45,358 nucleotides of DNA. Origin: Desulfobulbaceae bacterium. Its GTDB lineage: Bacteria; Desulfobacterota; Desulfobulbia; Desulfobulbales; Desulfobulbaceae. Position 1 is the first letter of the stretch, and the number at the start of each line of letters is the position of its first letter. A model generated the notes under the pieces. That model did not search any database. It worked only from the letters and a program-made list of their open reading frames with translations, and was not told the origin of the DNA. The DNA is taken from contig JAFLKR010000080.1 of assembly GCA_019163135.1 (NCBI GenBank), forward strand, positions 1-45,358, written 5' to 3'. Shown here one piece after another: positions 8,061-17,653 of this stretch. Position numbers and translations under genes: made by a program.

Positions 8061-10340
8061 ATGGACCTTGAAGCACTCAAAACCAGATTCTATGAACTGG
8101 TAGCGCCCAGCCTGCCCAACGAATGGGATGTCGAGGAGGCATTGGCAGCCTTGGCCACGGAAAATACCGACCAGTTGGACAATATTTTATCACAGGTTCC
8201 TGCGATCTGGCCTGTTTCCCATTCCCTCTGCTTTGCCTATCTCGCCGCAGCCGGTCCGGCACTGCACTGCCTGGCCCCGGAGGAACTGTCACTTTGGGTC
8301 CATACCCTCCTGGATCGTTATGAAACCACCGGGTTGCACGGGGCACAGGTGTTCATGAATGAAGGACAGCAACATTTTGTCCGCCACCTGCGAGGGCAGG
8401 GAGGTTTACGCTTGATCGAGGTCCGCTCCCGATTGCAGCCATACGTCAACGGTCTTGCCGGCACGGAGTTGCCGCTGATCGCCTCTGATAGGGCGTACAC
8501 TGACACGGAGTGCATTTTCCTTCCCCATGAAATCGGGCTGTTCGCTGGTAACGAAGAAAACTTTCTTCTCTATAAATTGATGGTTTCCTTTCAGTGGGCT
8601 ACCATCCGGAGGGGAACTTTTACTGTCCCGCGATTTTTTTCGCCATCCGAGTCGGCCATCCATCCGCTGGAGCAACTGTTTGCTGATTTTGCGGTCCCTG
8701 CCAATGCCCGGTGTCTCTATCATTTTTTCGAAACCGGGCGGGTCTTAAGTTTCTTGAAGGACGAACTTCCGGGCCTGATGCGTCAGTCACTTGCTTTGCT
8801 GCCGCGCCTGCCGATTTCCGCTGACACTGCTGCCGCGCCGAATCTGCTCGATCGATTGCAACAGGGCCTGCTTCGGGGAATATTGTCTGCCGCCGACCAT
8901 TCGGAAACGGAGAACCGGGCCTGGGCTTTGCTGCAGCGATGCCAGGGACGCGGTGCGGATAATCAGGTTAGCCTGGATGCCGTCCGCGAGCTCACGCTGC
9001 TGCTTTCCGGCGATGAGGATTTTTTGACCACTAAGCCGCTTGTTTTTCAAGGGCCGCTACGTCTGCAGGAAGTCTGGAGTGCCCAATTGAAACGTCGGCA
9101 GGAACGGGAATTACGGTTTATCAAGGCGTTGACCATCCATGTTCAGCAGGCCGCCCTCAGAAAGACCGCTGACAAGACAGATGACCAAGACGGACCTAAG
9201 ATCGCTGCAAGCCAACAAGGGGCGGATCTGGCCCTGGTGGTCGAGACGGAACACCAACCGCAAGCCAAGTCCCAACCGCAGCCCCTGACTTCGTTACGGA
9301 TCGACAATCAAGAAGTTGCCTTAAGCGAGGAACTCACCGAACTGGCCGAACAGATCCGACAGGATCTCGGTGTTCTACCCGAGGACTATATCAGCAGTGC
9401 CGCCGGCAAGGCCGGTCAGGGCTTCAGCGCGATCCACCCAGCAAGTCCCGCCGATGGATTGGGCGTCTCAGCTCCGGTGGTCTATGATGAATGGGATTAC
9501 CGCCGCAAGGGATTTCGTAAAAACTGGTGCGTGGTTACAGAAAGAGAAATGCCGACGGTGCAGACCGCTTTCATTGAACAGACTTTGCAGCAGTACAAGG
9601 GGCAGATCCGGCGGTTGCGTCATCAGTTTGAATTGCTCCAGACTAACGAGCATTTTGTGCGCCGACAACGGGACGGCAACGATATCGACCTTGATGCCTT
9701 GGTCGAATCTTTGGCTGATATCCATGCGGGACGGCCGCCTTCGGATCGGCTTTTTATTCGGCTGGCCCGTGAACAACGCGATATTGCGGTTTATTTTCTG
9801 GTGGACATGTCCAACTCTACCGCCGGTTGGGTCGGTCAATCGATCAAAGAAGCGCTGGTTTTGATCTGCGAGGCCATGGAAGTGCTCAACGACCGCTATG
9901 GCATCTATGGTTTTTCCGGGATGCGACGGTTGCGCTGTGAACTTTTCCCGGTCAAACGGCTGGATGAACGATATTCCACGGTCGTTCGTCAGCGGATCGC
10001 CGCCATCGGACCCAAAGAATATACCCGCATGGCCCCGGCTATTCGCCACATGACCTCACTGTTTGCTGAGGTGGAGGCAAAGGTCAGGCTGCTGATCATT
10101 CTTTCCGATGGCAAACCCGAGGATTACGATGACTACAAGGGAGAATACGCCATCGAGGATACCCGGCATGCATTGCTGGAAGCCAAAGCAAAAGGCATTC
10201 ACCCCTTCTGCATCACCATCGATCGCCAGGCCCATGAGTATATGGCCCATATGTATGGCGAGGTCAACTCGATCTTTATCGATGAGGTCGGCCGATTGCC
10301 GGCCCGGATGCCGGAGATCTATCGAACCCTGACCACCTGA
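8061..10340 (+). CDS. CbbO/NorD-type VWA-domain activation protein
   Basis: This 759-residue partner of the preceding ATPase has a C-terminal von Willebrand A domain from about 573, whose MIDAS motif is DMSNS (582-586), with further metal-site segments near TRMAPAIRH and LIILSDGKPEDYDD. Before it lies the block YDEWDYRRKGFRKNWC (475-490), which is characteristic of NorD/CbbO proteins. Residues about 365-465 are a low-complexity, Q/A/D-rich linker. In CbbQO and NorQD systems the MIDAS site of this subunit recognises the client while the ATPase ring does the work. The client here is not identifiable from neighbours. The ribosome-binding site is weak, so coupling to the upstream gene is likely. 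Confidence 0.88.
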   Translation: MDLEALKTRFYELVAPSLPNEWDVEEALAALATENTDQLDNILSQVPAIWPVSHSLCFAYLAAAGPALHCLAPEELSLWVHTLLDRYETTGLHGAQVFMNEGQQHFVRHLRGQGGLRLIEVRSRLQPYVNGLAGTELPLIASDRAYTDTECIFLPHEIGLFAGNEENFLLYKLMVSFQWATIRRGTFTVPRFFSPSESAIHPLEQLFADFAVPANARCLYHFFETGRVLSFLKDELPGLMRQSLALLPRLPISADTAAAPNLLDRLQQGLLRGILSAADHSETENRAWALLQRCQGRGADNQVSLDAVRELTLLLSGDEDFLTTKPLVFQGPLRLQEVWSAQLKRRQERELRFIKALTIHVQQAALRKTADKTDDQDGPKIAASQQGADLALVVETEHQPQAKSQPQPLTSLRIDNQEVALSEELTELAEQIRQDLGVLPEDYISSAAGKAGQGFSAIHPASPADGLGVSAPVVYDEWDYRRKGFRKNWCVVTEREMPTVQTAFIEQTLQQYKGQIRRLRHQFELLQTNEHFVRRQRDGNDIDLDALVESLADIHAGRPPSDRLFIRLAREQRDIAVYFLVDMSNSTAGWVGQSIKEALVLICEAMEVLNDRYGIYGFSGMRRLRCELFPVKRLDERYSTVVRQRIAAIGPKEYTRMAPAIRHMTSLFAEVEAKVRLLIILSDGKPEDYDDYKGEYAIEDTRHALLEAKAKGIHPFCITIDRQAHEYMAHMYGEVNSIFIDEVGRLPARMPEIYRTLTT

Positions 10341-10484
10341 CCACACCTCTCCGTCCCCTCCATCTCCTGGGATCAAAGGAGGCCTTAATTCGGTTCACCC
10401 CAAGGTTTTCGCTTGAATCCCTGGCTGGCATGTTGTTTAACCAGACCATATGGATCAACCACTTCTCCTGTCTTGGGCTCTGCT

Positions 10485-11261
10485 ATGCGGTGGCATTTTC
10501 TTTTTGTACTTTTGACGATTTTTATGGTGGTGGGAACGGCGCACTCCCAGGAAATGGAGGATACCACGCTTCGCTTGAAAGCAGAGGCCTATCGGTCCTA
10601 TTACGGCAAGGGGCAACCAATCGATTATGCTCGAGCCTACCGGTTATATCTCGCGGCTGCTGACCGGGGAGATGTCGAAGCACAGTTTATCATTGGCGGG
10701 ATGCTTTATCAGGGGCAGGGGGTTGAGCAGGATAAACGGGGAGGATTTAAATGGCTGTTGCAGGCTGCGGAGCAGGGCAAGGTTTCACCGGAGTCGTTGA
10801 ATATTATCGGCGGCATGTATCTTCGCGGCGAGATTGTCCCACTTAATTATCTGGAAGCCAAGAAGTGGCTGACCAAGGCTGCTGAACAGGGCAACCTGAG
10901 CGCTCAGAATGATTTAGCCTATCTCTTGTTCAACGGTCTGGGGGGAGAGCGGGATTATGAAAAGGCGCTTGTCTTATATGAAAAGGCCGCCTTGCAAGGC
11001 GATATCATGGCTCAGGCTAACACCGGATTGATGTACGCAACCGGTACCGGCACCGACATGGATAAGGCTCGAGGTTATGCCTGGTACTCCCTGTCCGCCA
11101 GCCAGGGAAACTCCTTTGCCATCGTCAACCGCAACAATCTGATGATCGACATGAACTGGGAAGAATTAAATCGGGCGCAGGCCATATCAGTTGAGCTCTT
11201 TCACCGGGTGGAAAAATTCGGTGCAAGCAAAGCAAAGGCTGGGAATGGAGCGGGGCCTTAG
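10485..11261 (+). CDS. Secreted Sel1-repeat protein
   Basis: The ATG at 10485 begins a clear signal peptide (MRWHFLFVLLTIFMVVGTAHS, likely cut before Q). An upstream in-frame start at 10413 would bury it, so the later start is preferred. The mature part is built of about four to five Sel1-like repeats of roughly 36 residues, recognisable as GDVEAQFIIGGMLYQGQGV, GNLSAQNDLAYLLFNGLGG and GDIMAQANTGLMYATGTGT. Sel1/TPR-like solenoids act as periplasmic or surface scaffolds for protein contacts; a catalytic role is not expected. It lies 144 bases after the VWA gene in the same direction. Its stop overlaps the end of the convergent dus gene by 4 bases. Confidence 0.85.
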   Translation: MRWHFLFVLLTIFMVVGTAHSQEMEDTTLRLKAEAYRSYYGKGQPIDYARAYRLYLAAADRGDVEAQFIIGGMLYQGQGVEQDKRGGFKWLLQAAEQGKVSPESLNIIGGMYLRGEIVPLNYLEAKKWLTKAAEQGNLSAQNDLAYLLFNGLGGERDYEKALVLYEKAALQGDIMAQANTGLMYATGTGTDMDKARGYAWYSLSASQGNSFAIVNRNNLMIDMNWEELNRAQAISVELFHRVEKFGASKAKAGNGAGP

Positions 11262-12241
11262 TCCTCTGGATCGCGGTCGCTGTCATTATGTTGAAGCAGC
11301 AGAGTTATAATCTCTTCGACCGTGCCAGCGGCATAAATTAATTGGCGCAACCGGGCCGCTCCCTGGAGGCCGGTCAGGAATCTGGATGTATGATTTTTTA
11401 TCTTGAAAAGCACCCTGGTCACGGGAAGATACTGTTTGGACAACTCCAGATAACGCAGGATCACCGGTAAGCGGTCAAGCAGGGTGGCCGGCTGCCCCGC
11501 CGGTCCAAACACCCAGGGATTGCCAAGTGCTCCCCGGCCAACCATTACCGCATCGCAACCTGTTTCCGCCATCATCTGCATGCCGTCGGCATAGGTAAGA
11601 ACATCACCGTTGCCGATCACCGGGATGCGGACCGCCTCTTTGACCGCCTTGATCACCCTTCGATCCGCCAGTCCGCCAAATCCTTGCGCCCAGGTCCGCC
11701 CATGAATGGTGACCGCCGCGGCTCCAGCGGCCTCGGCCATGGCCGCAAATTCAGGTCCATTGATGGTATCCTCGGTCCAGCCGCTGCGAAATTTGACGGT
11801 GACCGGTAGCGAGGTGTGGGCACAGACGGTTGTAATGATCGTTTGCGCCAGCCGAAGGTCCTTCATCAAGGCGCATCCGGAGCCTCTCTTGGTTACCTTG
11901 CGCACCGGACAACCCATATTGAGATCAATGAGGTCAACCGGATGGGTAGAAATGATGGCCGCAGCCTGACCCATGTGCTCCGGGTCGCTGCCAAAGAGTT
12001 GGACGCCGAATGGACGTTCCTCGGCCACAGTCTGCATCAGGTCAACGGTGTTTTTCTGCCTATAGGCAAGCCCATGACAGCTGACCATCTCTGAAAAACA
12101 AAGCGCGGCCCCGTTTTCACGGCAGACCAGGCGGAACGGGAGATCGGTATATCCTGCCAAGGGCGCTAAAATCAGGGGGGAGGGCAGCACGAAGCTCCCG
12201 ATGGTGACTGGAGAAACGAGAAAACCGGTGGCAGTATTCAT
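11258..12241 (-). CDS. tRNA-dihydrouridine synthase (Dus family, DusB-like)
   Basis: This FMN-dependent enzyme reduces specific uridines in tRNA to dihydrouridine. The TIM-barrel motifs are intact: LAPLAGYTDLPFR (25-37), DLNMGCPVRKVTKRGSG with likely catalytic C111, VKFRSGW, HGRTWAQGF and IPVIGNGDV, and the phosphate-binding VGRGALGNPW. The length of 327 residues is normal. Position specificity (DusA, B or C) cannot be assigned with certainty; DusB-type is most common in this lineage. It is the last gene of the block that begins with rpsF, and lies about 70 bases after the LptE-like gene. Confidence 0.92.
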   Translation of the reverse strand: MNTATGFLVSPVTIGSFVLPSPLILAPLAGYTDLPFRLVCRENGAALCFSEMVSCHGLAYRQKNTVDLMQTVAEERPFGVQLFGSDPEHMGQAAAIISTHPVDLIDLNMGCPVRKVTKRGSGCALMKDLRLAQTIITTVCAHTSLPVTVKFRSGWTEDTINGPEFAAMAEAAGAAAVTIHGRTWAQGFGGLADRRVIKAVKEAVRIPVIGNGDVLTYADGMQMMAETGCDAVMVGRGALGNPWVFGPAGQPATLLDRLPVILRYLELSKQYLPVTRVLFKIKNHTSRFLTGLQGAARLRQLIYAAGTVEEIITLLLQHNDSDRDPED

Positions 12242-12310
12242 GGCAAAAGGAGCGAAAGAGGCGCTGCAGATCGCTCTGCTGCGCTTGGTACGAGAGGCCT
12301 TGTCAACAAA

Positions 12311-12850
12311 TCAGTTACCGGGTTTTTGCTGCTGCTGTTTTCTGATTTTACTCAGCGTACCGATGTAGATATCTTCCGATAAATCTTCAATGATCTGACC
12401 TATGGCCTGGTCATCCGAAACTGCACTGGCCGTTTTCACCGAGTAATCGGCCGTATATAGCTTGCCCGACACATCCCAAAGTACAACTCCGGTTTTAATA
12501 TCTTTGAGAGAATAGCGAACAGTCAGTTTAACTTTTGTACTGGTAGCATCCGACACCCCATCCCAAGAAACGCTGGGCAGGTCAATGGAGATGATTTCTC
12601 CCGACAGCGTGAGATCAGCCTTGGTCTTGTCCTTGGTAAGGTCGATGGCTTGGGATTTTTGAAACCACCGGGCCAGAGATTGGTAAATATTGTTGTCCAG
12701 CCCAAGTTTATTGGTGCGGTTCTTCCAATTCGGCATGTAAACAACATGGGCCGGACCATTGTAAACATGAGGGAAATAATAGCCGCACCCGCTTAGTATC
12801 AGGGTTAATAGCACCACGACCCCTAGTCCATATTTTCCAGTTTTCAGCAT
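12311..12850 (-). CDS. lptE: LptE-like LPS-assembly lipoprotein
   Basis: The ATG at 12850 is preceded by AAGAGGAAAATC, a good ribosome-binding site. A longer frame from 12901 is open but would hide the signal sequence. The product begins MLKTGKYGLGVVVLLTLILS and has a lipobox LSGC, so it is a lipoprotein of about 179 residues. The mature start GYYFPH, and later YSLKDIKTGVVLWD with an alternating strand pattern, match LptE, which plugs the LptD barrel and helps insert LPS in the outer membrane. Its place directly after leuS is the classic location of lptE in many Gram-negatives. Sequence similarity in this family is low, so context carries much weight. Confidence 0.8.
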   Translation of the reverse strand: MLKTGKYGLGVVVLLTLILSGCGYYFPHVYNGPAHVVYMPNWKNRTNKLGLDNNIYQSLARWFQKSQAIDLTKDKTKADLTLSGEIISIDLPSVSWDGVSDATSTKVKLTVRYSLKDIKTGVVLWDVSGKLYTADYSVKTASAVSDDQAIGQIIEDLSEDIYIGTLSKIRKQQQQKPGN

Positions 12851-12918
12851 GATTTTCCTCTTGAGGCTGTCTTCGTAATATTGATGAAGAGTCCGCCGCA
12901 TTTCATCCCTTTGATCGA

Positions 12919-15396
12919 TTAAAGAACGATATTGACCAGTTTCTTTGGTACCACGATTATTTTTCTGGGTACCTTGTTTTCCAGCAGACTGGCTATTTTT
13001 TCATCGTTAACGGCTGCCTGCTGCAAGGCCTGATCCTCAATATCGGCAGGGACCTGCAACTTAGCTCGTACTTTACCATTGATTTGCACCACTATGGTAA
13101 TTTCTTCTTCCCTGGCGGCCTCGAGGTTATATTGCGGCCAGAAGGCGGTGTGCAGAGGTTGCCGATGACCCGACACCTGCCATAATTCCTCGCAGAAATG
13201 GGGCACCATCGGAAACAGCAGGGTAAGTACAGTTTCCAGGGTTTCCCGGAGGACCGCCGGATCGATTGCCTTTTGTTCACCAGTGGTTGCGGCTACCAGA
13301 TTAACCAGTTCCATTACTCCGGATATGGCTGTGTTGAAATGAAAATTGGTTTCAATGTTTTCCGTCACCCGGCTAATGGTTTGGTGCGTTTTTCGGTACA
13401 ACTGACGGGAGGATTCGTTAAGCGAGGTGACTTCGATTGCTGCGGAGGATTTAAAACAAGACAGGTTCTGACTGATTATCCGGTAGACCCGGTTGAGGAA
13501 GCGGGAGGCGCCTTCCACTCCCTGGGCATTCCACTCAAGATCGCGTTCCGGTGGTGCCGCGAACAGAGAGAACAGGCGGACCGTATCAGCCCCGTATTGT
13601 TCGATCAATTCGTTGGGATCGACCACATTGCCTTTCGATTTCGACATCTTGGCCCCATCTTTGATGACCATGCCTTGGGTCAACAGGTTGGTGAAGGGTT
13701 CGTCGACCGTTAAATAACCGAGATCCCGCAGCATTTTGGTGAAGAAACGCGCGTAGAGCAGATGGAGGATTGCATGTTCCACCCCGCCAATATATTGATC
13801 CACCGGCAGCCAGTAGGCGGCGGCCTCCTGATCAATGGGGCCGGTGGTCAGGCCGGGATTAGTGTATCGGGCAAAATACCAGGATGACTCGACGAAGGTA
13901 TCTAACGTGTCGGTCTCACGCTTGGCGGCTTTACCGCACCGGGGGCAGGTGGTTGCTATGAAATCTTCCTGCTGATGTAGCGGCGAGTGGTTGCCTTTTA
14001 GTTCACCGGCGCCTGGCAGCAGGACAGGTAGTTCGTTTTGCGGCACCGGGACGATACCGCAGGTTGTACAATGAATCACTGGGATAGGCGCTCCCCAGTA
14101 CCGTTGTCGTGAGATACCCCAATCGCGGAGCCGATAAGTGATATGGGCGCGACCAATCCCCGATTTTTCAGCGAAATCGATGATGGCTTGTTGGGCGGCT
14201 TGCGAATCGAGACCAGTAAAGGGTCCCGAAGCGATCAAGATTCCCGATTCCTCTGAGGCCTCGGTCATGGCGGCCAGATCAAGGGGTTCGTCGGTTGGTT
14301 GAACAACGACCCGCACCGCCAGACCATATTTTTGGGCAAACTCGAAGTCCCGTTGGTCATGGGCCGGTACAGCCATAACAGCGCCGGTACCGTATTCCAT
14401 TAGCACAAAATTGGCAGCATAGATCGGCACACGGTCGCCGGTGAAGGGGTTGATGCAGTAACTGCCTGTAAATACACCTTTTTTATCCTGTTCCTGGTCC
14501 AGGCTGGCGCGTTGTTTGTCGATGATGGTTTGCCGGATAAAAACGTTAACTTCAGGTTCCTGGGGTTTGCCGGCGGTCAACGCTTTAAGAAGCGGGTGTT
14601 CAACCGCCAAGGACATGAAGGTTACACCAAAAACAGTATCCGGTCGGGTGGTGAAAATGGTGATGGTCTGGTCGCTATCGGCAACTTTGAAATCGCAGGC
14701 CAGGCCGGTACTTTTTCCGATCCAGTTGCGCTGCATGGTCACAACTTTCTCGGGCCAACCGCTCAGTTTGCTCAAATCCGCAAGCAGTTCTTCGGCATAA
14801 TTGGTGATCTTGAAAAACCAGCCGTTCATAATCTTGGGCTGGACCGGTTGATCGCAGCGCCAGCAGGTTCCGTCAATCACCTGCTCACGGGCCAGCACGG
14901 TCTGGCAGTCGTTGCACCAGTTGACCGTAGTTTCCTTGCGGTAGATTAATCCCTGGTCGAGCATCTTCAAAAAAAGCTGCTGTTCCCAGCGATAGTAGTC
15001 GGGGCGGCAGGTGGCTAATTCCCGGTCCCAGTCATAACTCAGACCCATGGCCTTCAGTTGTCCGCGCATGTAGTCGATGTTCTCATAGGTCCATGCGGCA
15101 GGATGAATGCCGCGTTTCATGGCAGCATTTTCGGCGGGAAGACCGAAGGCGTCCCAACCCATGGGGTGAAGAACGTTGAATCCCTGCATCCGCTTGTAAC
15201 GGGCGATGACATCGCCAATAGAGTAGTTGCGGACATGGCCCATATGGATCCTGCCGGAAGGGTAGGGGAACATCTCCAGGACATAATATTTGGGACGTCC
15301 GCCTTGATGGGTTACCTTGTTGGTATTTTCCTGTTCCCAGCGCTGTTGCCATTTTTTTTCAATGGTCTTAAAATCGTACTTATCGTTGTTTTGCAT
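12919..15396 (-). CDS. leuS: Leucyl-tRNA synthetase LeuS
   Basis: This class I aminoacyl-tRNA synthetase charges tRNA-Leu. The HIGH-type motif appears as HMGH (51-54) within [15 protein letters not shown], and the KMSKS motif at about 582-586. An editing domain lies between them, with [13 protein letters not shown] and the [15 protein letters not shown] segment. Zinc-type cysteine pairs are seen (CTTCG; CPRCG). The length of 825 residues is normal for bacterial LeuS. No strong ribosome-binding site is visible before the ATG. It lies 43 bases after dnaB and 68 bases before the lptE start. Confidence 0.98.
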   Translation of the reverse strand: MQNNDKYDFKTIEKKWQQRWEQENTNKVTHQGGRPKYYVLEMFPYPSGRIHMGHVRNYSIGDVIARYKRMQGFNVLHPMGWDAFGLPAENAAMKRGIHPAAWTYENIDYMRGQLKAMGLSYDWDRELATCRPDYYRWEQQLFLKMLDQGLIYRKETTVNWCNDCQTVLAREQVIDGTCWRCDQPVQPKIMNGWFFKITNYAEELLADLSKLSGWPEKVVTMQRNWIGKSTGLACDFKVADSDQTITIFTTRPDTVFGVTFMSLAVEHPLLKALTAGKPQEPEVNVFIRQTIIDKQRASLDQEQDKKGVFTGSYCINPFTGDRVPIYAANFVLMEYGTGAVMAVPAHDQRDFEFAQKYGLAVRVVVQPTDEPLDLAAMTEASEESGILIASGPFTGLDSQAAQQAIIDFAEKSGIGRAHITYRLRDWGISRQRYWGAPIPVIHCTTCGIVPVPQNELPVLLPGAGELKGNHSPLHQQEDFIATTCPRCGKAAKRETDTLDTFVESSWYFARYTNPGLTTGPIDQEAAAYWLPVDQYIGGVEHAILHLLYARFFTKMLRDLGYLTVDEPFTNLLTQGMVIKDGAKMSKSKGNVVDPNELIEQYGADTVRLFSLFAAPPERDLEWNAQGVEGASRFLNRVYRIISQNLSCFKSSAAIEVTSLNESSRQLYRKTHQTISRVTENIETNFHFNTAISGVMELVNLVAATTGEQKAIDPAVLRETLETVLTLLFPMVPHFCEELWQVSGHRQPLHTAFWPQYNLEAAREEEITIVVQINGKVRAKLQVPADIEDQALQQAAVNDEKIASLLENKVPRKIIVVPKKLVNIVL

Positions 15397-15439
15397 GACG
15401 GATTATACGGATGTAAAGATTGACTGGAGGAAGTGGTGG

Positions 15440-16858
15440 TCAGTTGAAATCAATGTCCGCAGCCATGCCTTGGTCAGGCATGTATTGCGGGGCAGGCGGA
15501 CGGTTGGTGTAATTTTCAAAGGTAGTGTATTCGCCGAGAAAGGTCATCTTTACCATGCCGGTGGGGCCGTTACGCTGTTTGGCAACGATGATTTCGGCCA
15601 AGCCGCGGTTTGGATTATCTTCAGCGCGGTTATAGACCTCGTCGCGATAAATGAACATAATGACGTCGGCATCCTGCTCAATGGCACCAGATTCGCGTAG
15701 ATCGGAAAGTTGCGGCCGTTTATCGGTGCGGTTTTCCAGGCCACGGTTCAATTGCGAGAGGGCTAGCACTGGGACGTTGAGTTCTTTGGCCATGGCTTTG
15801 AGGGATCTGGAAATCTCGGAAATTTCCTGGGTCCGGTTTTCGGAGTTTGATTTCCCTTGCATGAGTTGGAGATAGTCGACCACGATTAATCCAAGATTAT
15901 GTTCGGATTTTAACCGACGGGCCTTGGCCCGCATTTCCAGAGCAGTGAGGCCGGCGGTGTCATCGATAAAAATCGGGGCGTCGGCGAGCATGCCGGTGGC
16001 GCGGGTTAGTTTAGGCCAATCGTTCTCATGAAGTTTTCCGGTGCGGATGCGTTGCGAATCGATCCGGCCAAGCGAACAGAGCATACGCAGGGCCAGAGAT
16101 TCGGTGGACATTTCCAGGCTGAAGACCGCCACTGTCACCTTGCTGCCGAAGACAGCAGCCTGCTGGACGATGTTCATCGCCAAAGCAGTTTTTCCCATTG
16201 AAGGGCGCGCCGCCAGAATGATCATTTCGGAAGGTTGAAGCCCAGCGGTCATCCGATCAAGTTCTTCATAGCCGGTGGCCACCCCGGTGATGTGCTCTTG
16301 TTTGTCGAATAATTTAGTAATTCGGTCAAAGGCCCGAGGCACCACGGACGACATCGGTTCAAATCCTTGGCCTTTATTGGAATGCGCAATTTCAAATATG
16401 GATTTTTCAGCCTCTTCCACCAGGGACTCGATGTCATCCTGGGCGTCATAGCAGCGGGCTGCCACATCAGAAGCAGTCTGGATCAACTTGCGCAGGATGG
16501 ATTTTTTCCGGATGATGGTGGCATGATGAATCAAGGTGCCGGCAAAGGGAATGATGTCGGTCAGTGAGGCCAGATAGGTTGCGCCGCCGATATCCTCCAA
16601 CTTGTTATGGTCATTAAGCAATCCGGTAACCGTGATCAAGTCGTGGGGCTCACGTTTTTCAAAAAGGGTGAGCATGGTTGCAAAAATAGTTTTGTGGGCA
16701 TCGCGATAGAAATCGTCGGGTTTCAACAATTCGACGATTTTTAGGAGCGCCTTATCCTGCAGGAGAATGGTGCCGAGTACCGCCTGTTCCGCTTCTATGT
16801 TTTGCGGAGGAAGTATTCGAGACGATTGTGCGGTGATCGAGGAAGAAGAATACTGCAT
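15440..16858 (-). CDS. dnaB: Replicative DNA helicase DnaB
   Basis: DnaB is the hexameric 5'-3' helicase of the replication fork. The N-terminal primase-binding domain begins PPQNIEAEQAVLGTILL. The RecA-like core has Walker A ARPSMGKT (217-224 from this start), Walker B LIVVDYLQLM (324-333) and the SQLNRGLENR and LRESGAIEQDADV motifs. An open frame reaches back to 16933. The ATG at 16858 gives 472 residues, like other DnaB proteins, while the extra 25 residues look unlike the family. Neither start has a strong ribosome-binding site. rplI followed by dnaB is a widely conserved order. A strong hairpin lies between them. Confidence 0.97.
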   Translation of the reverse strand: MQYSSSSITAQSSRILPPQNIEAEQAVLGTILLQDKALLKIVELLKPDDFYRDAHKTIFATMLTLFEKREPHDLITVTGLLNDHNKLEDIGGATYLASLTDIIPFAGTLIHHATIIRKKSILRKLIQTASDVAARCYDAQDDIESLVEEAEKSIFEIAHSNKGQGFEPMSSVVPRAFDRITKLFDKQEHITGVATGYEELDRMTAGLQPSEMIILAARPSMGKTALAMNIVQQAAVFGSKVTVAVFSLEMSTESLALRMLCSLGRIDSQRIRTGKLHENDWPKLTRATGMLADAPIFIDDTAGLTALEMRAKARRLKSEHNLGLIVVDYLQLMQGKSNSENRTQEISEISRSLKAMAKELNVPVLALSQLNRGLENRTDKRPQLSDLRESGAIEQDADVIMFIYRDEVYNRAEDNPNRGLAEIIVAKQRNGPTGMVKMTFLGEYTTFENYTNRPPAPQYMPDQGMAADIDFN

Positions 16859-16945
16859 AGATGACTTTTTGAAGGGTGGAAGAAGGCTCAACGGGATTGT
16901 CGCAAGTATAACGTCACCGCTTTGGAATGGCACGTTGAAAATGAA

Positions 16946-16975
16946 AGTGCCTTTTCTGTAAGCAGAAAAGGCACT
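16946..16975 (-). terminator. Perfect 13-bp hairpin between rplI and dnaB
   Basis: AGTGCCTTTTCTG at 16946-16958 pairs perfectly with CAGAAAAGGCACT at 16963-16975 around the 4-base loop TAAG. Read on the minus strand it is followed by TTCATTTTC, a broken T-tract. It could act as a partial terminator that lowers dnaB relative to the ribosomal genes, or as a processing or stability element. It ends about 85 bases before the dnaB start. Confidence 0.6.
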
Positions 16976-17101
16976 CGGACAATATGCTGCAAAACCTTGA
17001 GGTTAGCGCCTATCTTTTTGAAAAAAGGAACGGCCTAATACCTACAACCGAACAGAATGGTAAGGGAGATAACAAAAAAACAGATTATTGAACAACAAAG
17101 G

Positions 17102-17563
17102 TTATTTTGCATCCCCAACAGCTTTCGGGACAACCTGAACTAGTATATGGGCGGTGGTCTGGTAGCCGGTTTTAATCGCCACCTTGTACTCACCCGTAGT
17201 TTTAATGTTATCCGGCAGAAGGATGAATTTTTTGTCGACGGTTACCCCAGCCTCATCCAAGGCGGAGGTGACATCGTTATTGGTCACAGAGCCAAATAAA
17301 CGGTTTTCGTCGCCAACCCGTTTGCTGATGATAATAACCTTTCCTTCCAGTTGCGCTGCCAAACCATCTGCCTGGTTTTTTTGCGCCGCCAACTTCGCGG
17401 CAATCGCCTGTTTCTCTTTTTCGAGGCGAGTAAGCGAGGCCTTGTCCTTCAAAACCGCTTTTTGTTGCGGAATGAGGAAATTTCTTGCGTAACCAGGCTT
17501 TACGTTGACTATTTCGCCTTCCTGCCCTAATGTTTCAATTGTTTCTTTTAATATAATTTCCAT
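17102..17563 (-). CDS. rplI: 50S ribosomal protein L9
   Basis: L9 binds 23S rRNA domain V near the L1 stalk and limits frameshifting. The protein starts with the L9 signature (MEIILKETIETLGQEGEIV), then KPGYARNFLIPQQKA. A long central helix (about 41-75) and a C-terminal rRNA-binding domain with RLFGSVTNNDV follow. The length of 153 residues is typical. GGAAGAGG precedes the ATG. It follows the DUF2232 gene by about 90 bases. Confidence 0.98.
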   Translation of the reverse strand: MEIILKETIETLGQEGEIVNVKPGYARNFLIPQQKAVLKDKASLTRLEKEKQAIAAKLAAQKNQADGLAAQLEGKVIIISKRVGDENRLFGSVTNNDVTSALDEAGVTVDKKFILLPDNIKTTGEYKVAIKTGYQTTAHILVQVVPKAVGDAK

Positions 17564-17653
17564 TGATATTAACCTCTTCCTGTATCGTATGTATCAGTTA
17601 TTCACAATTTACTGTAAAAAAATGAGGCGACCTATTGTTTGACGAGGTCCCAT

